Position numbers and translations under genes: made by a program
Assembly: GCA_030832235.1 (NCBI GenBank)
Contig: JAURJO010000148.1
Location: 1 to 6,979, forward strand
DNA from: Verrucomicrobiota bacterium
Lineage (GTDB): Bacteria; Verrucomicrobiota; Verrucomicrobiia; Opitutales; Opitutaceae
DNA length: 6,979 nt
Direction of reading: 5' to 3'
The notes under the pieces: generated by a model
Told to the model about the DNA's origin: nothing
Databases searched by the model: none
What the model saw: only the letters and a program-made list of their open reading frames with translations
In this document: positions 1 to 6,392 of the stretch, one piece after another
Numbering within the stretch: the first letter of the stretch is position 1
Layout: each line of letters opens with the position of its first letter

Positions 1-2
1 CG

Positions 3-1304
3 ATCGTACGATTGACCCGGGAGGTGAATCTCCTCCCGTACCTGCTTTGTGTGCTGGGCGGGATGGCGCTGGCGCGGCGAGAGGGATATGGCTGGTCGCA
101 TCGGTTTGACGTGCTGCGCGCGGCGAACGCGGCGCGACTGGCTGCGCGGCAGGTGGCGCTGATGGCGGCGCTGCTCTTCGCGATGATGTTTGCGACGCAG
201 GATCGCAGCATCAGCCGGCTTTTTCTCGGCTCCTTTCTCGTCTGGGCCGGTCTGCTGCTGTGGTGGCTCAACGCGTGGCTGCCGGGATTTCTCGCGCGAC
301 GCCTGTTCCGGCGCGGGCATCAATTGCCGACGCTGTTCCTGGGCCCGCCGGCGGCGCTGGCGCGCCTGAATGACTGGATCGCCCGGCAAGGCCCACTGGG
401 GTTGCACGCGGTGGGTTTGTTATCGGATGAGCCCGTCGTCGGTGAGATCAGGATGCCGTTGCTTGGGGCAACGAGGGAGCTGCCGAGGGTGCTGGTAGAG
501 AAAACGGTGGCGCAGGTGGTGCGCCTCGGGCTGCCGGCGAACGACGCGGAAGCTTCCGAGTTGGTGGCGACCTGCCAGGAGCATGGGGTGAGGCTTCTGC
601 TTCACAGCGACATCGCGGAAAAGTTCACCCATCCGTTCATCCCCAGCCTTGAGGATGACCGTCATTTCTTCGCGTTGCAGGAGGAACCGCTGGAAGATCC
701 GGTGAACCGGGTGGTGAAGCGCAGCTTCGACCTCGCGCTCGCGCTGCCGGTGGTCGTTGTGCTGCTGCCCTTGCTGTGTCTCTGGGTGTGGATCGTGCAC
801 CGGTGGCAGTCGCCGGGGCCGTTGTTCCACACGCGGGAGCGCTGCGGCCGGAAGGGGCATGTGTTCCGGATGTTGAAGTTCCGCACGATGGGAGCGGATG
901 AGCCCGATGCTCCGGTGGAGGCCCGCCAGGCCGCGGCGGAGGACGCGCGGATTTTCCCGTTCGGCCATTTCATGCGACGGCACAGCCTCGATGAGTTTCC
1001 GCAGTTCTGGAACGTGCTTGCGGGGCACATGAGCGTCGTCGGCCCGCGCCCGTACATGCCGCTGCTGGATGATGTGTTTCGCCGGCAGACGCGCGGTCAC
1101 CGGGTGCGGCAGATCGTAAAGCCGGGCATCACGGGCCTGGCGCAAAGCATGGGTTACCGCGGGCAGATCCTGCACGAGGAAATGCTTCACCGCCGTCTGC
1201 AATGGGACCTCCATTACATCACCCACTGGTCCATCTGGCTCGATGTGCAGATCACGATCCGCACGCTGATCCAGATTGTTCGGCCGCCGCCGACCGCCCG
1301 GTGA
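3..1304 (+). CDS. Polyprenyl-phosphate sugar-1-phosphate transferase (priming glycosyltransferase, WcaJ/WbaP-like), 5' partial
   Basis: This membrane enzyme transfers a sugar-1-phosphate from a nucleotide sugar to undecaprenyl phosphate, the first step of exopolysaccharide or O-antigen repeat assembly. Numbering residues from the TTG at 12, hydrophobic segments lie near 4-21, 46-62 and 67-90, then a soluble CoA-binding-like linker (about 100-230). The C-terminal bacterial sugar transferase domain (PF02397) starts at VKRSFD (235-240) and a hydrophobic, probably re-entrant helix. Its hallmarks are KFRTM (289-293), the catalytic-type Asp-Glu pair in DEFPQFWNVL (D327/E328), VGPRP (343-347) and KPGITG (370-375). 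The tail with YRG and DLHYITHWSIWLDV resembles WcaJ-type glucose-1-phosphate transferases, but the sugar cannot be read from sequence. The frame is open to the left edge and no ribosome-binding site precedes the TTG. Complete relatives have about 460 residues and more N-terminal membrane helices, so the true start probably lies outside the window. It converges on the next gene with a 21-bp gap. Confidence 0.9.
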   Translation: MVRLTREVNLLPYLLCVLGGMALARREGYGWSHRFDVLRAANAARLAARQVALMAALLFAMMFATQDRSISRLFLGSFLVWAGLLLWWLNAWLPGFLARRLFRRGHQLPTLFLGPPAALARLNDWIARQGPLGLHAVGLLSDEPVVGEIRMPLLGATRELPRVLVEKTVAQVVRLGLPANDAEASELVATCQEHGVRLLLHSDIAEKFTHPFIPSLEDDRHFFALQEEPLEDPVNRVVKRSFDLALALPVVVVLLPLLCLWVWIVHRWQSPGPLFHTRERCGRKGHVFRMLKFRTMGADEPDAPVEARQAAAEDARIFPFGHFMRRHSLDEFPQFWNVLAGHMSVVGPRPYMPLLDDVFRRQTRGHRVRQIVKPGITGLAQSMGYRGQILHEEMLHRRLQWDLHYITHWSIWLDVQITIRTLIQIVRPPPTAR

Positions 1305-1325
1305 GGCGGGATCGAGGAGTTCAAA

Positions 1326-3377
1326 TCAAGCTTTCATCAGATCGAGGGACTTTCCCTGCAGAGGAAAGATCGGCTCGCCGAGGCGCCGCGAGCTGATCGC
1401 CTCGAATTGCAGGCCGATCGACGAGTCCTTCGCGAAAAACTGCAGGAAGTCCCGCTTGTGCATGACCAGGAATCGCGCCGGGGTTCGGGTCACGATGGTC
1501 GCCTTGGTGATGCTGTTCTGCAGCAGGCTGATCTCGCCGAAAAAGTCGCCGATGCCGAGCTGGGCGACCTCTTCCTGTCCGCGCTGCACGGCCAGCCGGC
1601 CCTCATACACAAGGTAGAAGAAGTGATTATCCTCGCCCTCATGAAGGATGAACGCGTCGGCCGGATAATCCTGAAAGCTGGCGCGGCGGGCAAAAGCGGC
1701 GAGGGCGTGCGGCGACCAATTGGCCGCGAGCGGCGTCCGCTGGAGGAAAGCAATCTTCTGCACCGCATCTTCGATCTGTGTGCGGGAAAGCCGAGAGAGC
1801 ACGAGGCCCTCGAAAGCGGTACGGCTCAGCGCCAGCACCACGGCGGGCTCAACCGCCCGCACACTGCGCGTTCGCGGACTGCGGTTGAGCAGCGCGATTT
1901 CACCGAAGACATCACCGGGGAGAAGCGAAGCAACCGGGTCCTCGCGTCCGTTCGGGAGAGTGCGGGTGACCTCCACCTCCCCGCTGTGGAGAAGGTATAA
2001 TTTTTCGCCGGGCTCTCCCTCGCGGATGATGACCGTCCCCGCCGGATGGTGCTCCGGCTCGAAAGCCTTCGCGATCAGATCCCGATCGGCCGCGGGGAGC
2101 ATTTGGAAAAGAAGCGAGTCGCCGACGCAGCCAGCGATGGCATCCGGAGTGACTTGTCCGCGTGTCACGCGTGCGTTCGGCCGTGGTCGGTGCGCCAGCC
2201 ATTCGCGCCAACCGAGATAGCCGACCGCCCCGAGTGCGCTGAGGGCGGCGGTCACGGCGAGCCCCAGCAGGGCCAGCACGACAAAGGCGGTGATCCGGGG
2301 GCCGCCGGAGCTGTGAAAGGCGCGCCAAAGCTCCGACCAGTTGCCGGATAAAAGAAGTCCAGCAAGCGCAAGCACCGCGCTCACCCAGAGGAAGCTGTAG
2401 GCGAAGTGCACACCGACGAAACGCAAGTCGAGGTGGCGCAACCGGGTCCGGAACGCGCGCCACACCTCACGGTTGGGCTCGAATTGGAAGTCCCATTTAT
2501 CATCTTCCCGCCGGCGACCAGTGCGGGCGTGGAGCACGCGGATGCCCGGCGACCACCAGAAGGGGGCGAGCAAAGTCGCCAGCGCGCCCGCCGGCAGCAG
2601 CGCCGTGCCGGGGAACAGGAACGCGCAGGCTCCCAGCGCCGCGACCAAGGTGGCGAGTTGGGCGAGGGCGGCGTCGGCCACCGCGCCGGGGCCGGCCATG
2701 ATCGCGTCGTTGAGGTCGACACGAAATCGAGGGAAGAATGATCTCCAGCCGAACTCCGGTGCGTACACCTCGGCGCCGGCTTGGCGCACCACTCCCGCGG
2801 CCAGCCAGTTCCCGGCGCTGAGCGCGATGCTCACGAAAGCCCAGCCCGCGAGCAACTCCCAGGGGCTGGAGGGCAACGCCAGCGGCTGCCGGACGAGTGC
2901 AAACGCGGCCAACATGCCTCCGGTGATGGCGGCGAAACGCGCCCACCCGCCCGGTAGCTCCCAGGCCCAGGAGCCGGGGCGGACCTGCGGGGGCGGTTCG
3001 GTGCCCTCGATCCGCAGAATGCCGCGCTGGTAGGCTTTGATGCCGCTCTCGTAGAACTCACGGAGCTGCACGCAGTCCCGGTCCAGGATGGGTTGAAACA
3101 GAACCTGGGGCACGGAGCGGCCGGGGCCGTCGCCGAAAGCCCGCAGCGCTTTCCAATGGGTTGTCGCCATCGAAAGATAGCGGCGAGCCGACTCCAACTT
3201 CACGACGCACTGGCTCGGGGAGAGGTGGGCGACCCGTAGTCCGTCCGCACACCGCAACTCAACCACGGTCAGCAGGGTCTGTTGGTCGAGTGCGGCAATG
3301 TTGAAACCGGGCTGCACATGCAGCGGCGGGATGGTTTGCGAGGACTGATCTCGGGGCGTGCCTTCGGACGGGCGCAT
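1326..3377 (-). CDS. Membrane protein with PqqD-like N-terminus, degenerate M50 (site-2 protease-like) core and two cyclic-nucleotide-binding domains
   Basis: A 683-residue protein. Residues 55-95 (CVVKLESARRYL... then ALRAFGDG) resemble the PqqD-like winged-helix region that precedes YydH-type M50 peptidases. Residues 145-390 contain about six hydrophobic segments (near 148-165, 172-195, 230-257, 258-278, 322-344, 362-387). Where such peptidases carry HExxH, this protein has SAGNW (187-191). The following GAEVY and the FFPRFRVDLNDAI stretch still align with the family, but the NP-LLR-DG motif is reduced to SPGIR (276-280), so proteolysis is unlikely. Two CNB domains follow: about 421-535, with FGEIALLNRSPRTRSV, and about 546-655, with FGEISLLQNSITKATI. 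The first keeps the Glu and Arg of the phosphate-binding cassette; the second lacks the Arg. It may be a membrane sensor of cAMP or a similar ligand; the role is unknown. ATG 3377 is the first ATG, GTG or TTG after the in-frame stop at 3435-3437. No clear ribosome-binding site is seen. Domain calls are firm for CNB and inferred for the rest. Confidence 0.85.
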   Translation of the reverse strand: MRPSEGTPRDQSSQTIPPLHVQPGFNIAALDQQTLLTVVELRCADGLRVAHLSPSQCVVKLESARRYLSMATTHWKALRAFGDGPGRSVPQVLFQPILDRDCVQLREFYESGIKAYQRGILRIEGTEPPPQVRPGSWAWELPGGWARFAAITGGMLAAFALVRQPLALPSSPWELLAGWAFVSIALSAGNWLAAGVVRQAGAEVYAPEFGWRSFFPRFRVDLNDAIMAGPGAVADAALAQLATLVAALGACAFLFPGTALLPAGALATLLAPFWWSPGIRVLHARTGRRREDDKWDFQFEPNREVWRAFRTRLRHLDLRFVGVHFAYSFLWVSAVLALAGLLLSGNWSELWRAFHSSGGPRITAFVVLALLGLAVTAALSALGAVGYLGWREWLAHRPRPNARVTRGQVTPDAIAGCVGDSLLFQMLPAADRDLIAKAFEPEHHPAGTVIIREGEPGEKLYLLHSGEVEVTRTLPNGREDPVASLLPGDVFGEIALLNRSPRTRSVRAVEPAVVLALSRTAFEGLVLSRLSRTQIEDAVQKIAFLQRTPLAANWSPHALAAFARRASFQDYPADAFILHEGEDNHFFYLVYEGRLAVQRGQEEVAQLGIGDFFGEISLLQNSITKATIVTRTPARFLVMHKRDFLQFFAKDSSIGLQFEAISSRRLGEPIFPLQGKSLDLMKA

Positions 3378-3524
3378 AGAATCGGTGGGTAGGCGCGGCG
3401 GTGGCGGTGGATCGAAGGCGTAGGATGGCCGGGTTCAATTTCGAGATGAAAACGGGAACGCGACGGAATTGCATCTTCTGAAACGAAGGACACTTGCGCG
3501 AAATCGGACCGCGTTCGCGTGGAC
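3378..3524 (-). other. Intergenic leader upstream of the CNB membrane protein; no convincing promoter
   Basis: This stretch lies between the iorB-type gene's terminator and the ATG at 3377 and must hold the promoter of the CNB gene if that gene is transcribed alone. The best sigma-70-like candidate is TTGAAC (minus strand, 3438-3433) with TTCGAT 16 bp downstream (3416-3411). The second box matches the consensus at only three of six positions, so I do not call it a promoter. The last bases before the ATG contain no AGGAGG-like element. The in-frame translation just upstream is a proline-rich run ending in a stop, consistent with non-coding DNA. Confidence 0.35.
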
Positions 3525-3553
3525 AAAAAAAGGCGGTCCCGAAGGACCGCCTT
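3525..3553 (-). terminator. Rho-independent terminator of the Fe-S/Mo-hydroxylase unit
   Basis: A perfect 10-bp inverted repeat (AAGGCGGTCC at 3530-3539 with GGACCGCCTT at 3544-3553) closes a 4-base loop, CGAA as read on the plus strand. On the minus strand it is followed by a run of seven T (3531-3525, the first two also pairing in the stem). It begins 22 bp after the stop codon of the molybdopterin subunit gene. The T-run orientation shows that it serves the minus strand, and it separates that unit from the CNB gene. Confidence 0.92.
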
Positions 3554-3575
3554 GATGAACGAAGCGTGATCCTCC

Positions 3576-5813
3576 TCAGGACCAGCGCAGATCGACGCGG
3601 GAGAGCGGCATCTGGCGCACGCGTTTTCCAGTCGCCGCGAAGATGGCGTTGCAGATCGCCGGCGCCACGGGAGGAAGCGCCGGTTCGCCGAGGCCGGTGG
3701 TCGGATACTTGGTCGAGAGGAAGTGGGTCTCGATCTTCAGCGGTGCATCGGTGATGCGGATCAGCGGGTAGTCGTGGAAATTCGACTGCACGACCCGGCC
3801 CCGCTCGACATTCAACTCCTGTGTCATCAGCACACCGAGTCCGTCGATGACGGAGCCCTCGACCTGATTCTCGGCGCCGCTGAGGTTGACGATCTGTTCG
3901 CCGATGTCGCCGCCGGTGACGAAGCGATCAACCCGGAGCTGGCCGTCCTTGGACACCGTGACTTCCGCCACCTGGGCGAAGTACCCGCTGTGGCTGAAGT
4001 GGAACGCGATGCCGGCGCCCGACCCCTTCGGGAACTTTTTCTTCCCCCAGCCGGACTTTTCGGCGGTGAACTTCAGGATGTTGCGCATGCGCGCCACGTT
4101 GTAGCCGGCGTTCTGCTTGCCCTTGCCACCGCCGCCGGAGCCCGCGGGCATTTCGTCGCGCGTGCCCAGGAGCTCTAGACGCATCTCCAACGGATCACGG
4201 CCCGCCGCGTGGGCGAGTTCGTCGATGAAGCTGTGAAATACCCAGGCGAAGACGCAACTGCCGGGGGCACGCCATGGCCCCATGGGCCAGCCGGTGTCGA
4301 ACATGGACTGTTCCGCGAGGTAGTTCGGGATCCAGCGTCCGGGAAACTCGTCGGGGCTGAGTGAACCGCCGCTGCCGGGCGAACCACCTTCGCCGAACGT
4401 GAAGAAGTGGTTCTTCCAGGCCGTGACGCGGCCCGCGGAATCCAGACCGGCCTTTAGGAAGTGCAGTCCACCCGGGCGGTACTGGTCGTGGCGAAGGTCG
4501 TCCTCACGGGACCAGGTGAGTTTAACCGGGGCGGGCACTTTCATCGCGATGGCCGCCGCCTCGATGAGGTAATCGGCGCCGATACGGCGGCCGAAGCCGC
4601 CGCCCGCACGGTTGAGGTGCAGCTTGATCTTCTCCGGCGCGATGCCGAGGACGCGGTTCACCATGCCGGTGCCGATGCTCGGGATCTGCGTGGGCGACCA
4701 GATCTCCATCACGCCGTCTTTCCAGTGGGCGGTGGTGTTCTGCGGCTCAAGGTTGGCGTGCGATATGAACGGATACAGATACTCCGCGCTGACGGTCTTG
4801 GCGGACGCGGCGAGGGCGGCGTCGACGTCACCGTCCTTGCGCAGCACGCGCTGCCCGGGCTGGGAAGCCTTGGCGCGAGCCTCGGCCACGTAACCGTCCC
4901 AGCTCTGGGCGGCCACCGAACCCTCGTCCCAGGTAACCTTGAGCTGACGGCGGGCGCTGAACGCGGCCCAGGTGGAGTCGGCCACGATGGCGACACCCGG
5001 GCAGAGCTCCTTCACCTTGCCGTTGCCCTCGAGCACGAAGGCATCCTTCACGCCCGGGAGCGTCTTTACGAAGTCTAGATTGGCGCTGACCACCTTTCCA
5101 CCGAATGCCGGGCACTTCTCGAAAACGGCGTGCAGCATGCCTGGCAGCTTCACGTCGATGCCGAAGAGGGGCTGGCCGGTGACGATCTTCGGTGTGTCGA
5201 TCTGCGCGATGCGCTTGCCGAGGAGCTTGTAGTCCTTCGCGGGCTTGAGAGTCACCTGCTCCTTGGCGGGCACGGGGAGGGTGGAAGCCTTGGCGGTGAG
5301 CTGGCCGTAGGTTAGTTTCTTTCCCGAGGTGTGGATGACGGTCGCGTTCTCCGCGCGGCATTCCGCGATCGGCACGCCCCAGGTCTGGGCCGCCGCCTGC
5401 ACCAACATCGTGCGCACCGTGGCGCCGAGCAGGTGGAATGTGTCGTAGTTGTTCGGCGTCGAGCGGCTGCCGCCGGCGCTCTGGCCGCCGTAAAGCTTCT
5501 CGTCGAAGTCGCCCTGCTCGATGGTGATACCCTGCCACGGGATCTCCATCTGCTCGGCGATGATCATCGGCAGCGAGGTCTTCACACCCTGGCCCATTTC
5601 GGGCTGCTTCGACACGATTGTCACCGCGCCCGACGGAGCGATGCGGACAAAGGCGTTGGGCTTGAACTCACCGCTAGTCGCGGCGTCCGCCCCACGCGCC
5701 TCGCCGCCCGAGCGGAAGAAAAACGCGAGCGCGAGCCCACCGCCCGCGAGTCCCGTGAGTTTGAGGAAATCGCGGCGGTCCACCGCGGAAGGGGAGGGGG
5801 TCAAGGTGCTCAT
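3576..5813 (-). CDS. Tat-exported xanthine dehydrogenase-family molybdopterin-binding subunit (IorB-like)
   Basis: This is the large catalytic subunit of a molybdenum hydroxylase of the isoquinoline 1-oxidoreductase/aldehyde oxidase type, which hydroxylates N-heterocycles or oxidises aldehydes using water as oxygen source. It has 745 residues, usual for IorB-like proteins. It opens with a Tat signal, DRRDFLKLTG (12-21), and a hydrophobic stretch, so it acts in the periplasm. Residues 50-195 contain EMGQG (72-76) and an Ald_Xan_dh_C2-like region. Residues 200-305 form the a/b-hammerhead domain. Molybdopterin-contact motifs are GGGFGRR (404-410) and WRAPGS (514-519). GLGEPALPP (707-715) carries the expected active-site glutamate, E710. 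The frame stays open to 6224, but MSTLTP at 5813 is chosen because it puts the Tat signal at the N-terminus, has a strong Shine-Dalgarno, and overlaps the upstream stop as ATGA. The substrate cannot be told from sequence. Confidence 0.93.
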   Translation of the reverse strand: MSTLTPSPSAVDRRDFLKLTGLAGGGLALAFFFRSGGEARGADAATSGEFKPNAFVRIAPSGAVTIVSKQPEMGQGVKTSLPMIIAEQMEIPWQGITIEQGDFDEKLYGGQSAGGSRSTPNNYDTFHLLGATVRTMLVQAAAQTWGVPIAECRAENATVIHTSGKKLTYGQLTAKASTLPVPAKEQVTLKPAKDYKLLGKRIAQIDTPKIVTGQPLFGIDVKLPGMLHAVFEKCPAFGGKVVSANLDFVKTLPGVKDAFVLEGNGKVKELCPGVAIVADSTWAAFSARRQLKVTWDEGSVAAQSWDGYVAEARAKASQPGQRVLRKDGDVDAALAASAKTVSAEYLYPFISHANLEPQNTTAHWKDGVMEIWSPTQIPSIGTGMVNRVLGIAPEKIKLHLNRAGGGFGRRIGADYLIEAAAIAMKVPAPVKLTWSREDDLRHDQYRPGGLHFLKAGLDSAGRVTAWKNHFFTFGEGGSPGSGGSLSPDEFPGRWIPNYLAEQSMFDTGWPMGPWRAPGSCVFAWVFHSFIDELAHAAGRDPLEMRLELLGTRDEMPAGSGGGGKGKQNAGYNVARMRNILKFTAEKSGWGKKKFPKGSGAGIAFHFSHSGYFAQVAEVTVSKDGQLRVDRFVTGGDIGEQIVNLSGAENQVEGSVIDGLGVLMTQELNVERGRVVQSNFHDYPLIRITDAPLKIETHFLSTKYPTTGLGEPALPPVAPAICNAIFAATGKRVRQMPLSRVDLRWS

Positions 5814-6292
5814 TGGGCGGCCTCCTTCACACCCGCGCTGATGGCCGCGGCGCGCTTGATGCCCTGACGAATGCGCGTGTAGGTCGCGCAGCGGCAGATA
5901 TTGCCGGCCATGGCGCCGTCGATGTCCGCGTCGGTCGGCTTCGGGTTGTCCTTCAAGAGCGCCGCGGCCGTCATCAGTTGGCCGGGCTGGCAGTAGCCGC
6001 ACTGGGCAACGTCGAGCTCGGTCCAGGCCTGCTGCAGCGGGTGGAGTTTCCCGTTTTCGGCGAGGCCCTCGATCGTGGTGACTTTCACGCGGCCCACGGT
6101 GGAGACAGGCGTCATGCAAGCGCGGGCTGGGACACCGTTGAGATGGATGGTGCAGGCGCCGCATTGGCCGACGCCGCAGCCGTACTTGGTGCCGGTGAGT
6201 TCGAGCGTGTCGCGGAGCACCCACAGCAGCGGGGTGTCGGGAGCCACGTCCACCATGCGGGACTGGCCGTTGACGTTGAGGGTGTATTTCAT
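5810..6292 (-). CDS. (2Fe-2S)-binding subunit of the molybdenum hydroxylase (IorA-like)
   Basis: This small electron-transfer subunit carries electrons from the molybdenum centre of its partner through two [2Fe-2S] clusters. It has 160 residues, typical of IorA. The plant-type ferredoxin cluster is ligated by C39, C44, C47 (CGVGQCGAC) and C59. The all-helical second domain has C98 and C101 (QCGYCQPGQ) and C133 and C135 (NICRCATY). All eight ligands are present. There is no signal peptide, so it is probably folded in the cytoplasm and co-exported with the Tat-bearing large subunit, as is known for related enzymes. The start MKYTLNVNG at 6292 is the only ATG that gives the normal family N-terminus. 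A TTG 13 codons upstream (6331) extends the frame but adds non-conserved sequence. Neither start has a good Shine-Dalgarno. Its stop overlaps the next gene's start as ATGA. Confidence 0.94.
   Translation of the reverse strand: MKYTLNVNGQSRMVDVAPDTPLLWVLRDTLELTGTKYGCGVGQCGACTIHLNGVPARACMTPVSTVGRVKVTTIEGLAENGKLHPLQQAWTELDVAQCGYCQPGQLMTAAALLKDNPKPTDADIDGAMAGNICRCATYTRIRQGIKRAAAISAGVKEAAQ
5821..5828 (-). promoter_or_regulatory. Shine-Dalgarno for the molybdopterin subunit
   Basis: On the minus strand GAAGGAGG lies 7 bases before the ATG at 5813, inside the end of the upstream Fe-S subunit gene. Together with the ATGA stop/start overlap it fixes the start and indicates translational coupling. It rules out the longer in-frame reading that begins at 6224. 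Confidence 0.88.
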
Positions 6293-6392
6293 GGGGACGC
6301 GATGGAGGTTCAGGGGGCGAAGCGGTGTCAAAACTGCACGCTGGTGCGTGAAAATGGCAAACGGAGTTTTGGTTCGCGCCGTCTCCGGCGGA
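6293..6392 (-). other. 100-bp gap between DUF1501 gene and the Fe-S subunit, with two small hairpins
   Basis: Two short perfect inverted repeats are visible. CGCCG/CGGCG (6377-6381 with 6386-6390, 4-base loop) begins 2 bp after the DUF1501 stop and has no T-run. CACGC/GCGTG (6337-6341 with 6346-6350, 4-base loop) is followed on the minus strand, after CAG, by four T. The second could be a weak terminator or attenuator. An exact TTGACA (6331-6326, minus strand) follows, but 17 bp further on there is only CCTCCA in place of a -10 box. Whether the Mo-hydroxylase pair has its own promoter here or is read through from DUF1501 cannot be settled from sequence. Confidence 0.35.

Noticed and set aside
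420..1226. 268-codon open frame on the minus strand inside the sugar transferase
   Set aside because: It is antisense to a gene with clear family motifs. Its translation is His/Arg/Pro-rich with no recognisable domain, as expected of a shadow frame in GC-rich DNA.
3510..3519. Palindrome CGCGTTCGCG next to the terminator
   Set aside because: A 4-bp stem with a 2-base loop is expected by chance in DNA of this composition and has no associated element.
3494..3754. 86-codon plus-strand open frame across the intergenic region
   Set aside because: It runs through the intrinsic terminator hairpin and into the 3' end of the molybdopterin gene, and its translation shows no recognisable features.
4461..5867. 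Long plus-strand open frames opposite the molybdopterin subunit
   Set aside because: These are shadow frames of a conserved gene, with no domain, no ribosome-binding site, and composition typical of antisense GC-rich frames.
5814..6224. N-terminal extension of the molybdopterin subunit frame by 137 codons
   Set aside because: It overlaps the well-supported Fe-S subunit gene in another frame, is arginine/histidine/proline-rich low-complexity sequence, and would place the Tat signal in the middle of the protein. The strong Shine-Dalgarno before 5813 fixes the start.
6303..6331. Possible sigma-70 promoter starting with an exact TTGACA before the Fe-S subunit
   Set aside because: At normal spacing the -10 position is CCTCCA, with no resemblance to TATAAT. 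A transcript from it would start only a few bases before the ATG.
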